From contig JAHLWT010000251.1 in assembly GCA_019057775.1 (NCBI GenBank), forward strand, positions 8,837 through 72,836: a DNA stretch of 64,000 nt, in the 5' to 3' direction. Within the stretch, counting starts at the first letter, position 1. Each line of letters starts with the position of its first letter. Positions 33,312 to 42,029 of the stretch are shown piece by piece. The notes below the pieces were generated by a model. That model ran no database searches. It saw only the letters and a list, made by a program, of their open reading frames with translations, and was not told where the DNA came from. The position numbers and the translations under genes are program-made. Origin of the DNA: Promethearchaeota archaeon. GTDB lineage: Archaea; Asgardarchaeota; Lokiarchaeia; Sigynarchaeales; SOKP01.

Positions 33312-33992
33312 TTATTTATCTAAAAAGGAACTGATTAAATCAAGAAGCCATCGCTTAATTTGAGTGAGGTTTTTGAGAAGTCCTGGAACAAGGTTTTCGG
33401 GAAAATTTTTCTCTTGGTCTAACCTCTGAGCTGTTTCCATCCATTTGTTTAAAGCTAGTTGAACTAAACTTGCACCCTCGGCTTGCATAAAAATTGGAAT
33501 AACCGCCGCCGATTCCCTCGCGTCGCCAATGGCAAAATAAACTTTACGATTTAAACCTTTTAATAATGCTAAATTAGCACATTCATCGAGTTTTCGTTCA
33601 ACTAATATACTTTTAAGAATCTGTGTTTTTATCTCTGTGTCTTTTGACGCATAACTTTCTTTTCTTTTTTTAAGAATTGGTTGAAATTCTGTAGTTATCT
33701 TCTCACCGGTAGAATCTTCGCTAAAATATTTAGTAACTTTCAAGGTGTTATCTAAGGCTTCTATTAAAGTAAATATTTTGGTATTTGAATACATTATAGC
33801 TTTAGAACCCCCCTGATCTTCACTAGAGGATAATCTTATATAAATATTCCTTATAGTAACAGAGTTACAAGTATGGTAAGCCAGTTCAAACAATTCCCGA
33901 TGTGTTAAAGGCTCATATGGTTCTTCGATATGTTTAAATAGCCATTGGGATGTAATAACGTTATTAAACTGGTTTAAAAGACGGTTTTCCAT
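33312..33992 (-). CDS. Uncharacterised soluble protein
   Basis: 226 residues, no membrane segment, not recognised. The N-terminal ~70 residues (LTHRELFELAYHTCNSVTIRNIYIRLSSS) read like a winged-helix domain; the C-terminal part is helical with NKWMETAQRLDQEKN. It lies between tRNA-Ile and SepSecS on the same strand, 122 nt beyond SepSecS. No evident link to selenocysteine. Role unknown. Confidence 0.5.
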   Translation of the reverse strand: MENRLLNQFNNVITSQWLFKHIEEPYEPLTHRELFELAYHTCNSVTIRNIYIRLSSSEDQGGSKAIMYSNTKIFTLIEALDNTLKVTKYFSEDSTGEKITTEFQPILKKRKESYASKDTEIKTQILKSILVERKLDECANLALLKGLNRKVYFAIGDARESAAVIPIFMQAEGASLVQLALNKWMETAQRLDQEKNFPENLVPGLLKNLTQIKRWLLDLISSFLDK

Positions 33993-34113
33993 TATGAACT
34001 CCTTATAATCGATTTAAAATTGTTTGACTTATTTTTATTAAAATATAGAACTTCTAGTTTTTATTTATTATTATTTCTGTTCATACAGAATCAAATAATT
34101 ATTATTTTTTTTG

Positions 34114-35478
34114 TTAATGAACTATTTGATAATAAGCCTTTCCAAATCTTTCAACTGCAGAAATAATATCATTTTCGTTTGCACCAATCGCAGCGTTCAT
34201 TACAATATAAGGAGTTTGATAATTGTTACAACATGTCCCAAATGCATTTTCTTTTGGATTATAAACTCTTGGTCCTGTAACTCTTAAATTATATAATGCT
34301 CCACCAAGAGCATATAGTTGATCTTCCTTTAAATTATTTAACGATATTGCAACGGCTACAGGATTGAAGACATCCAAAATTCTTTCATTAATTTGTTCTG
34401 CTACTTCTTTTAGTTTTTTTTCAAGAAGGATTCGATTCTTTTGTTGTTTTTTAATTAGTTGTTGATACCCACTATTTCCCAGTGAAAGCATTGAAATTAA
34501 GAAGTCCACTACAGGTGAAGCTGAGGCACGACCTGCATAAGTTTGACTTATTTTAGAAATATTTTCAATACGAGGTGAAGCTATTAAGGCGCCACCAACA
34601 GGAGTAAGAAAGTTTTTATCTGTTGATTGAATAATTGCATCAACTCTTCCTGCATCAATTGCAGATCTAATTAACCTCATCCATTCAGGGCTTTGAACGC
34701 CATAGGCGTTAATTACTACGTGTATAAGGTTGTTGTTATAAGCAAATTTACTTATTTCCTTTATATCATCATGCTCACGAGGAGGAAAGAAGCTTGTAAT
34801 TGAGATAACAGCAAAACACTCATCATCTAATTTTGCTTTTATATCCTCTATTGGAATCCTTACCGCATCCCCATAAATTTTACCATTGATAATTTTTGCC
34901 TTAAAACCCATTAAATCAATAGATTTTAGGAGTGAATTATGATCAATTTGGGGAACTAATACTGTTCGCTTGTCATATGAGTTAGTCTCATTAAATTCTT
35001 TTTTTAAAGCACCTAAAGTTAACGATAATGACATTCCAGTACACAATGGGACTATAATTGCTTTTTCTATATTCGGTAGCCCGAATATTTTTAAGATATT
35101 TTTAGCTAAATAATTAGAGATTTCATACATGATTGAGCTTCCAGGAGCTTTTGGTTGAGGAGCTGTCAAAAAACCACTTCTTCCTACACCGTGACAAAAT
35201 CCCGCAGATGTTTTTAGGTGAAGTTTTGAAGCTATTCTTGCTTCTCTCTCTCCTACTCTTGCAGCATCGCTATCTTTATCTGTATCCATATTTGAAAGAG
35301 TTTGTAGCAGAAATTCGATTTGTTCATCAGTCCAAGGTTCTTTTGGAACATTTCTCTGTTCAAATAATATTTTCATAGGTTTAAGGAAACTATTTAGTAC
35401 TAGTTGCCCTCTATTAAGCATATTTTCAGGAATATTCGTATTTTTGAAGAATTCGATTATTTTATTATAATCAACCAT
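34114..35478 (-). CDS. spcS: O-phosphoseryl-tRNA(Sec) selenium transferase (SepSecS)
   Basis: 454 residues, PLP enzyme that converts phosphoseryl-tRNA(Sec) to Sec-tRNA(Sec) with selenophosphate. Family hallmarks are GREARIASKLH, FCHGVGRSGFLTAPQPKAPGS (the P-loop region), PLCTGMSLSLTL, HVVINAYGVQ and QSTDKNFLTPVGGA, where the Lys binds PLP. I set the start at ATG 35478; a longer open frame upstream is only the tRNA-Sec gene read through. tRNA-Sec ends 32 nt upstream on the same strand, so enzyme and substrate RNA are likely one transcript. PSTK and SelD are not in the window. Confidence 0.95.
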   Translation of the reverse strand: MVDYNKIIEFFKNTNIPENMLNRGQLVLNSFLKPMKILFEQRNVPKEPWTDEQIEFLLQTLSNMDTDKDSDAARVGEREARIASKLHLKTSAGFCHGVGRSGFLTAPQPKAPGSSIMYEISNYLAKNILKIFGLPNIEKAIIVPLCTGMSLSLTLGALKKEFNETNSYDKRTVLVPQIDHNSLLKSIDLMGFKAKIINGKIYGDAVRIPIEDIKAKLDDECFAVISITSFFPPREHDDIKEISKFAYNNNLIHVVINAYGVQSPEWMRLIRSAIDAGRVDAIIQSTDKNFLTPVGGALIASPRIENISKISQTYAGRASASPVVDFLISMLSLGNSGYQQLIKKQQKNRILLEKKLKEVAEQINERILDVFNPVAVAISLNNLKEDQLYALGGALYNLRVTGPRVYNPKENAFGTCCNNYQTPYIVMNAAIGANENDIISAVERFGKAYYQIVH

Positions 35479-35510
35479 AATTATCACTATCTCTAAATTC
35501 AATGAGGAAA

Positions 35511-35603
35511 TGGCGGCCCTCGAGGGGAATCGAACCCCTATCCCTCCGCAGGATAACTGGGTTTGAAGCCCAGTGTCAGAGACCACTCCAACCGTCAAGG
35601 GCC
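35511..35603 (-). tRNA. selC: tRNA-Sec (anticodon UCA)
   Basis: Folds as an archaeal/eukaryotic 9/4 tRNA-Sec: a 9-bp acceptor pairing GGCCCTTGA with TCGAGGGCC and a 4-bp T-stem GGGG/CCCC around TTCGATT. The D-arm has a 7-bp stem with a 4-nt TGGT loop, as in archaeal tRNA-Sec. The anticodon loop is CTTCAAA (UCA), and the variable arm pairs TATCC with GGATA. Discriminator G73 and CCA are encoded (35511-35514). It has no intron, unlike the other tRNAs here. It lies immediately upstream of SepSecS. Confidence 0.96.
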
Positions 35604-35696
35604 ATAAAAAATGATTATTTCTAATTCAAATTATTTATCTTTTCAAAATAAGTTTTTGGTTATTTTATATTGCATCTATAAAAAGAAAGAGAGTAA

Positions 35697-36911
35697 TTAA
35701 AATACATCAGATATATTCTTATCATCTTCGAAAATTGCATTGGTTTTTTCCATAATATCGGGAATGTCTATTTGTTGTGGACACTTTTCAAGGCATTCAC
35801 CACATTGAGTACATAAAGAAGCAGCTCCTTCTACCTCATCTCCGTCAGCTAGTCTTTTTTCAAAATCTTCTTGAGTTTTCGCCATTCCATTATAAAAAAA
35901 TGATAGTCGACCTTTTCTTTGTGGTCCCCAATAGTAAGCTTCATTCAGTAACCTTATAACCCAAGGAATAGAGACTCCGTTGGGACACGGTAAACAATAT
36001 CTGCAACTGGTACAAGAAACAAGAGTATATTTATTATAAGCTTCTCTTAACTTAGATATAGTTTGAAGTTCATGTTCAGATAAAGAATTTATTTCTGATT
36101 TATTTGCAGATTCAACATTTTCTTGAACCTGTTGCATAGAACTCATTCCACTTAAAACCACTGAAACCTCTGGATGGTTCCAAACGAAAAATAGAGCCCA
36201 CTCCGGCATAGATCTTTTCACGTTTGATTCATCAAGTGCTTTTTTAATTTCTGGTTTTGTATCTAGCTTATGTTCTGGTACTGCTAATTTCCCTCCACGA
36301 ATAGGCTCCATTACTATAACTGCGATTTTTTTACTCCCTGCATATTGTAAACCTTTAGTGCCAGCTTGATATTCAATGTCAAGATAATTGTACTGGATTT
36401 GACAACAATCCCAGTCGTAATAATCAATTATCTCCTTAAATACATCTAGATTATCATGAAATGAAAACCCAACATATTGAAATAAGCCATTTGCTTTTGC
36501 TTCTTCCATCTTTTTAATTAAACCAAGCCTTTTTATTTTCTCAAGTCGGTGTTTATTCAGTCCATGAAAGAGATAGATGTCTGGTTTGGTTTGTAACCTT
36601 TCAATTTGTTGATTAAGATATTCATCAAAATCATCTGTTTTTTTTATTAACCACATAGGTAATTTCGTGGTGAGATGGACTTTTTCACGATACCCATCCT
36701 TCAGTGCTTTTCCCACAATTGCCTCACTTTCTCCATTATGATAAGGATAAGCTGTATCAATATAATTAACTCCATTATCGATGGCATAGCGAATCATTTT
36801 GATTGCTTCTTCCTCATCTACTTCAGTTTGGTTTTTCATCGGAAGTCTCATCCCCCCAAAACCAAGTGCAGAAACTTCCCAATCAAGAGAACCCATTTTT
36901 CTATACTTCAT
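35697..36911 (-). CDS. Aldo/keto reductase with C-terminal 4Fe-4S domain
   Basis: 404 residues. The AKR barrel (~1-290) shows FGGMRLP, NYIDTAYPYHNGESE (catalytic Asp/Tyr) and YLFHGL (His). The C-terminal ~100 residues contain a Cys cluster CTSCRYCLPC and a ferredoxin-like CTQCGECLEKCP. This fusion is widespread in anaerobes and is thought to couple NAD(P)H with an iron-sulphur electron partner. Substrate unknown. The gene starts 94 nt beyond tRNA-Sec's 5' end on the same strand. Confidence 0.92.
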   Translation of the reverse strand: MKYRKMGSLDWEVSALGFGGMRLPMKNQTEVDEEEAIKMIRYAIDNGVNYIDTAYPYHNGESEAIVGKALKDGYREKVHLTTKLPMWLIKKTDDFDEYLNQQIERLQTKPDIYLFHGLNKHRLEKIKRLGLIKKMEEAKANGLFQYVGFSFHDNLDVFKEIIDYYDWDCCQIQYNYLDIEYQAGTKGLQYAGSKKIAVIVMEPIRGGKLAVPEHKLDTKPEIKKALDESNVKRSMPEWALFFVWNHPEVSVVLSGMSSMQQVQENVESANKSEINSLSEHELQTISKLREAYNKYTLVSCTSCRYCLPCPNGVSIPWVIRLLNEAYYWGPQRKGRLSFFYNGMAKTQEDFEKRLADGDEVEGAASLCTQCGECLEKCPQQIDIPDIMEKTNAIFEDDKNISDVF

Positions 36912-37166
36912 TATACTCCAACTTTTAGATAGTTTAGGTTTAAAATTATTTAAATAGTAGTGTTTTGTAGTAATTTAATCTATTAAGAATTATAATTGAA
37001 ATTTATGGTTTTAAATCATATTATACATGTATTACAGTGTCTATTAAATCAATATATAAAAAAATAAATAATTAGAAAAATGAATTATAAAATCTTAATA
37101 CTATTTCCCTTTAAAAATGTGATTTTGCACTTTTTTATTTAAATACAACGGAAAAGTGATTTTATT

Positions 37167-37319
37167 ATGATTAGTGAAACAGAATTAGGTTTAGAAAATA
37201 GTCTTCTTGCTTGTCCTTTTTTTCACTCTTGCCCACTACCTAAAATTCAATTTTTATGCAAAAATCCTGATTGTAAAAATTGTACTGAATACATTTACAA
37301 CTTAGAAAGATTTAGATAA
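37167..37319 (+). CDS. Small cysteine-rich protein
   Basis: 50 residues from ATG 37167, beginning MISETELGLENS. Six of its residues are Cys, in a CPFFHSC pair followed by CKNPDCKNC near residues 31-39. This could bind one zinc or an iron-sulphur cluster. It is a plausible gene: it has an ATG, a TATA-like AT-rich upstream region and an isolated position between two minus-strand genes. No family recognised. Confidence 0.5.
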   Translation: MISETELGLENSLLACPFFHSCPLPKIQFLCKNPDCKNCTEYIYNLERFR

Positions 37320-37370
37320 TATATAATTTCGGGAAGATTTACTTTTAGACAATTCTCTTCAAGTTGAGGT

Positions 37371-38081
37371 TTAAAATTTGCTTGTTATTTTATTCCTATA
37401 TTTTATATATTCCTTTAAATGCTTAATTTTTTCAAGTTTAAATCGTTCCAAACCCAACGTCGACATGGTCAACCCATAAACTTTTTCGATAAAAGTCGAA
37501 ATCAAAAATGCTGTTGCTCCCCACACTACGTACTGTTGATGGTTTTCACTATCAATATAATTAAAATAAAAAACTGGAAATTTTCTGCTTTCGATATCAA
37601 TTGCTTGCTCTCTGAAATTTGTTTTGCTAGTAAAAAAATCAATGGGAATTTTCAATATTCTTTGAACTTCCATCTCATCTCTTACCAATTTTTGATTCCT
37701 ATCAATGATGCCTATAAAGGGTGTAATAATATATTGAGTCATTGTAGGAAAATCATCCAAACATCCTATAATTTTAATATTTTCATCTAAAACTCCTATT
37801 TCTTCTTCAGTTTCTCTTAAGGCTGTATCTTTCAGGTTTTTATCAATGAGAGGTTCAAATTTCCCCCCCGGAAAAGACATTTCACCTCTGTGTTTTGTAC
37901 CTCTATTTGATCTATGTATAAGAATCAAATCATATGGTTTATCTTTATAAGGTACTATTGAAAAAATAACAGCTGACCTTGTAAAAAAATCATCTTTGAT
38001 AGATACTCTTAAATGAGAATCACAAGGATATAATTTCTCTCTTATAAAGTTTTCATCGAAAATCAAGTTATTCTTATCCAT
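37371..38081 (-). CDS. Nudix hydrolase, CoA pyrophosphatase-like
   Basis: 236 residues. The Nudix box is present as GGKFEPLIDKNLKDTALRE followed by TEEEIG (~70-95), preceded by the HRGEMSFPGG motif that marks the CoA/acyl-CoA pyrophosphatase (NudL/Nudt7) group. It would hydrolyse CoA or a related nucleoside diphosphate. Cytoplasmic; divergent from the small plus-strand gene at 38166. Substrate inferred from subfamily motif. Confidence 0.85.
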   Translation of the reverse strand: MDKNNLIFDENFIREKLYPCDSHLRVSIKDDFFTRSAVIFSIVPYKDKPYDLILIHRSNRGTKHRGEMSFPGGKFEPLIDKNLKDTALRETEEEIGVLDENIKIIGCLDDFPTMTQYIITPFIGIIDRNQKLVRDEMEVQRILKIPIDFFTSKTNFREQAIDIESRKFPVFYFNYIDSENHQQYVVWGATAFLISTFIEKVYGLTMSTLGLERFKLEKIKHLKEYIKYRNKITSKF

Positions 38082-38165
38082 ATGTTATCGCAAAAATTTT
38101 AAGAGATTGAATATTTAAAAAACATAATATTTCATTCTAATAAAGTTTTTAGCAAGTGTTTAATT

Positions 38166-38474
38166 GTGAAACTTCCCAAGGAGCTTAGAGATAAAAGAGA
38201 ACTAGGTGGAGCAGTTAAAAATAAAAACTGTATAATAAAGGGTTGTAGTGAAACTGCTATTCGCTCATTATCAGAAAATTCATGGAAAAATTACATTGAA
38301 AAAGCAGGTTTGAGATATAAAAAAAATTCACAGCATAAAATTTATTTATGTAAACAGCATTATAAACAGGCAAATAAATTTAGAAAATCGCAAGATAAAG
38401 TATTTCAGAAAAAAGGGTTTCTAGATAACGCTACTGCAGTTAAAAAAGGGAAATTGGGATTACTAGGGAAGTAA
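38166..38474 (+). CDS. Small basic zinc-binding-like protein
   Basis: 102 residues from a GTG start. Strongly basic, with C-x4-C (CIIKGCSE) and a later CKQHYKQ, giving a possible C-C-C-H metal site, and a Lys-rich tail. It may bind RNA or the ribosome, given its charge and small size. The divergent Nudix gene lies 84 nt away. No family recognised. Confidence 0.5.
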   Translation: MKLPKELRDKRELGGAVKNKNCIIKGCSETAIRSLSENSWKNYIEKAGLRYKKNSQHKIYLCKQHYKQANKFRKSQDKVFQKKGFLDNATAVKKGKLGLLGK

Positions 38475-38588
38475 TACCATTTGATCATAAATTTGGTTAA
38501 TCAAATTAAATTGGCCTTCAATAATTCCAATTGTTAAAAGGGATAACCCTACAAGCAGAATAATCATAGCTACTAATTTATTTCTCAT
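38463..38588 (-). CDS. Small single-span membrane protein
   Basis: 41 residues, ATG at 38588. One hydrophobic helix (LVAMIILLVGLSLLTIGII) follows a basic MRNK start and a short polar tail. Its 3' end overlaps the plus-strand gene by 12 bp, tail to tail. The pattern resembles the tiny protein at 46376. Gene status is likely but unproven. Confidence 0.4.
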   Translation of the reverse strand: MRNKLVAMIILLVGLSLLTIGIIEGQFNLINQIYDQMVLLP

Positions 38589-38639
38589 ATTTCTCTAATT
38601 TTTAAATGTTTGTTCATAAATATATTTTTACTATAAATC

Positions 38640-39506
38640 TCACTTAGTTAATTTCTCTAATGTACCAATTTTACTATCTACTTTCTTAGATCGCAAAACA
38701 AAATCTTTTTCTTTTTCTTTAAATTTATCTTCAGAAATCTCTTTGGCATGATATCTCCCTTTATTTAACTTACGTTCTACTGATAGTTCTGCCTTTTCTA
38801 ATTTTAATTCCTGAATCCATAATTTCATTCCTGCGATTAACTCTTTTCTTTCAGTCTCTAATTCATATTTTTCTTCCTTATACTTTTCTCTTAGCTTTTG
38901 AAATGTTTCTTTATCAACTTTGTGTAATTTGTGCTCTCTTGATAAATTTTCTAGTTGAAATACTTTAGTTTCAATATTTCTATTTATTCTCTGAACTATA
39001 AATGGTTCTTCTAAATGTTGTTTTATATCATTCTCTTCTTGTTTAAATTCACTAATCAAAGTTTTAACTGCTTCTAACTTAATGTTAATCTCTTTTTTAA
39101 AATCAAAATCATATTCGTATCTACTATCTTTAGTGGATTTTGCTAGTTCATTTAACTTATCAATTAACACTTTCTTGTTAATTTGGATATCATTAAATTC
39201 AACATATAATGTTAACTGCTGTTTTACACCATCTGGAAGTGGTTGTACATTATAATTATCTTTTTTTTTCTTGGATTTCTTTTTCTTCTTATCTTTTTCA
39301 TCGTCGTCTAAAATTAATTCATTTTTTTCGGTCTGTACTTCTTCCAATTCTTTTTTACCATCTTGTTCACTCACTGTTATATCCTTTACTTCAGTTTTTT
39401 TTTCAGGTTTAGGAATATCAGTAAGCATAGGTTTTCCACAGATAATACAGAATTTATCTTCCCTTTTCGTAGGATTTCCGCAATACGGACAAAATTTTGG
39501 ACTCAT
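38640..39506 (-). CDS. Zinc-ribbon coiled-coil protein
   Basis: 288 residues. An N-terminal zinc ribbon (FCPYCGNPTKREDKFCIICG, ~5-24) leads through a Lys/Glu/Asp-rich disordered linker (~35-85) to a long coiled coil (~90-288). No membrane helix. The design suggests an adaptor that tethers via the coiled coil; partner unknown. Divergent from EF-Sec. Confidence 0.6.
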   Translation of the reverse strand: MSPKFCPYCGNPTKREDKFCIICGKPMLTDIPKPEKKTEVKDITVSEQDGKKELEEVQTEKNELILDDDEKDKKKKKSKKKKDNYNVQPLPDGVKQQLTLYVEFNDIQINKKVLIDKLNELAKSTKDSRYEYDFDFKKEINIKLEAVKTLISEFKQEENDIKQHLEEPFIVQRINRNIETKVFQLENLSREHKLHKVDKETFQKLREKYKEEKYELETERKELIAGMKLWIQELKLEKAELSVERKLNKGRYHAKEISEDKFKEKEKDFVLRSKKVDSKIGTLEKLTK

Positions 39507-39670
39507 TCAATCATCATTAAAGATTATTATATAAATTATATGATCTGTAAAATTAGGCTAGTAATTAAAATTAATTGAGTCCGATTTTTATTATCCATCA
39601 GTTCACTATTAATTTAATAGCATAATCAATACTAATGTATATATTCTTTTGATTTTTTAATTAATTTAAG

Positions 39671-41089
39671 ATGGAAATTGAAAAGAAAATCCCCATAAAC
39701 ATTGGTTTATTCGGCCATATTGACTCTGGGAAAACAGCCATAGCGGAAGTTCTCAGTGAAATAATTTCTACAGCTGGTATTGATGCTCATCCACAAAGCA
39801 AAGAAAGAGGGATTACAATAGATTTGGGTTTTACAAGTTTTATAATTGAAAATTTTTTGGTAACGCTGGTAGATGGTCCAGGGCATGCAGATTTAATAAA
39901 AATTAGTGCTTCTTCTGTAGAAATCATTGATTGTGCTTTAATTGTAATTGATATAAACAAAGGACCTCAAATTCAAACTGGGGAACATTTGATCATGGTA
40001 GAATCTCTTAGGATAAAGAAAATCATCGTTGTTCTTAATAAAACTGATCTTTTTACAGGGAATATTAATGATGAAATCCTAAAAACACGAAATTTTTTTG
40101 AAACTACTTCGTTTGGATCCACTGTACCCATCTTTACTGTATCAGCAAAAAGAAAAATAGGATTTAAAGACTTAAAGAAAGGAATATTAAAAACCATTAA
40201 AAATTTTGCAATAATAAGGGAAGATAAAGGGGATATTATTATTCCCATCGATCACCATTTTCCAATTAAAGGAATGGGTGCTATTTTAACTGGAACAGTA
40301 TTAAAAGGAACACTTTCTATAAATCAAAAGTTAGAAATCTTACCATTAAAAATCTCTGGCCGTGTAAAGAACATCCAAATTTTTCATAAAAATGTAAATA
40401 TTGTTAGAGCTGGTCATCGTGTTGGCATTAACATAAAAGGCTTAGATCTTAGTAAAATATTCCGAGGGTGTTATTTAACAGACAATCCAGATGCATTTGA
40501 ATTTTGTAAAACAATTGAAGTTAAAGTAAATAATAATAAATTATTTAAACCTAAAACCAGTTTTGGAACTCAAATTCACGTAACATTGGGGATGGTAACA
40601 ACAACAGGAAACATATATCCATATTATGACATAGAAGGGAAAAAAGTTCAAACAGTTATTTCTAACAAAGAACGAGGATTTAAAGCAATTATATTATTTA
40701 AGGAAAAGGTATTGATAAGAAAAGAGAAGACTCTAATGCTTTTAAGTCGACTAGACTTACCTCCTACTACATTAAGAATAATTGGCTCAGCAGATCTAAT
40801 AAAAACTTACGACCAATCTCCAATACTTTATAAATTTAAAACTAAGAAAGGAACAATTAAAAACCCTGATCATGCACAAGGAATTATATGTACGGGTTTA
40901 GCTCAAAGCCACATTGGAGCAAAAAAACTTATCGGGAAAAAATTAGAAGCACCCTTTAATAAAGTTCTAAATACATTTGGAACGAAAGGTGTGGTGATTG
41001 TGGGTATAAAAAATAGGGAAATAAAATTAAAAAAGGGAGATTCTGTTTTTCTTAAAGAACTAAGAAGTTTTCGTCTAAAAAACATTTAA
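39671..41089 (+). CDS. selB: Selenocysteine-specific elongation factor (EF-Sec/SelB)
   Basis: 472 residues, GTPase that delivers Sec-tRNA(Sec) to UGA codons. G-motifs are GHIDSGKT (15-22), DGPGH (G3) and NKTD (G4). The switch I region HPQSKERGITIDLGF is diagnostic for archaeal/eukaryotic EF-Sec rather than EF-Tu or bacterial SelB. Three beta-barrel domains follow, then a short domain ending GDSVFLKELRSFRLKNI, as in archaeal SelB and eEFSec. It shares the window with tRNA-Sec and SepSecS but is 4 kb away on the opposite strand. Confidence 0.95.
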   Translation: MEIEKKIPINIGLFGHIDSGKTAIAEVLSEIISTAGIDAHPQSKERGITIDLGFTSFIIENFLVTLVDGPGHADLIKISASSVEIIDCALIVIDINKGPQIQTGEHLIMVESLRIKKIIVVLNKTDLFTGNINDEILKTRNFFETTSFGSTVPIFTVSAKRKIGFKDLKKGILKTIKNFAIIREDKGDIIIPIDHHFPIKGMGAILTGTVLKGTLSINQKLEILPLKISGRVKNIQIFHKNVNIVRAGHRVGINIKGLDLSKIFRGCYLTDNPDAFEFCKTIEVKVNNNKLFKPKTSFGTQIHVTLGMVTTTGNIYPYYDIEGKKVQTVISNKERGFKAIILFKEKVLIRKEKTLMLLSRLDLPPTTLRIIGSADLIKTYDQSPILYKFKTKKGTIKNPDHAQGIICTGLAQSHIGAKKLIGKKLEAPFNKVLNTFGTKGVVIVGIKNREIKLKKGDSVFLKELRSFRLKNI

Positions 41090-41119
41090 ATTTTCATAAT
41101 TATTATTATATTAACAGAG

Positions 41120-41563
41120 GTGTTAAAATTGGAAAAGGTAAAAGACTCAGAAATTGAAATAAGTCAAGAAATATTAGATGAATTAATGCGTAGTTTAGAA
41201 AGGTTGGAAAACTCAACTGATTTAGAAGGATCAGCAGTAGTTTCAAAAACTGGTTTAAGAATTGCGAGTTCTGAAACCGCTGATGTTGTTTGGGATATTT
41301 ATAGTGCTAGTCCAGCCACATTAATTTCGCTAGGAGAAAAGATTAGTCAAGGGTTAGATCAGGGTGAATTGAGAGATATAGTTATTAGGGGCACCAAGGG
41401 ATATACAATCATTTTGGTAGGATCTGCTGATAATAATTTCATGCTCTTTACCAATTGTAAAAAAGGATATAAATTAGGGTATTATTTCCATAAAATAAGG
41501 AAATCATTTCATGAAATGGAACCTGTTTTAAAACAAATTGAAACTAAAGATATGACATATTAA
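41120..41563 (+). CDS. Roadblock/LC7-domain protein
   Basis: 147 residues with GTG start, GAGGTG upstream. Roadblock/longin-like fold: EGSAVVSKTGLRIASSE (~37-53) and GYTIILVGSADNNFMLF are typical of family strands. In Asgard archaea such proteins often occur with small Ras-like GTPases and may regulate them (as MglB and Ragulator do). No GTPase gene is adjacent here; the upstream neighbour is EF-Sec, 30 nt away and likely cotranscribed. Confidence 0.85.
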   Translation: MLKLEKVKDSEIEISQEILDELMRSLERLENSTDLEGSAVVSKTGLRIASSETADVVWDIYSASPATLISLGEKISQGLDQGELRDIVIRGTKGYTIILVGSADNNFMLFTNCKKGYKLGYYFHKIRKSFHEMEPVLKQIETKDMTY

Positions 41564-41587
41564 ACCATCTTGTCTTTTTAAATAATG

Positions 41588-41980
41588 TTATTCTTTTATC
41601 AGCCATTTTACCTCAGCTCCGTCATTTAATGGATAGTCAGGAGCCGCTACATTCGGTGTATTATTATTAACCAAATAAATCCAACCCCCCTTAATCCCGT
41701 CGATTTCATTCACATATATTCCCCAACCAAAATCGACGTATTTAATAGCACACCATTTATCTAAAGCATCAAAAGCCGTTGTTTTCTCATTATTTAAAGT
41801 AAAATTTTCTTGAACTTTTATGGTGCCATTTTTATAATCAACGATTAAAGTAATGTTGTTAACACTTTCTTTAGGTGGAGTAGTAGGATTATAACTTAAG
41901 TTGAAATTAACTATAAAAAGCAATGAAAAACTGGTTATTCCGGCAATTGCTATAAAGAAAAATTTCAATTTCTTATTCAT
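41588..41980 (-). CDS. Secreted/anchored DUF4430-domain protein
   Basis: 130 residues. An N-terminal signal anchor (LKFFFIAIAGITSFSLLFIV) is followed by a DUF4430 domain with EKTTAFDALDKW and the GGWIYLVNNNTPN motif. The domain occurs in cobalamin-binding and surface proteins. It is outside the membrane. Next to another secreted protein on the same strand. Confidence 0.75.
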   Translation of the reverse strand: MNKKLKFFFIAIAGITSFSLLFIVNFNLSYNPTTPPKESVNNITLIVDYKNGTIKVQENFTLNNEKTTAFDALDKWCAIKYVDFGWGIYVNEIDGIKGGWIYLVNNNTPNVAAPDYPLNDGAEVKWLIKE

Positions 41981-42029
41981 AGAATGGGCCCACTAATTTA
42001 AAAAAAATAAAAATTGTTAATTTATTATA

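Noticed and set aside
35479..35598. N-terminal extension of SepSecS
   Set aside because: It is the tRNA-Sec gene read as protein (the residues follow the tRNA arms); the family start fits ATG 35478.
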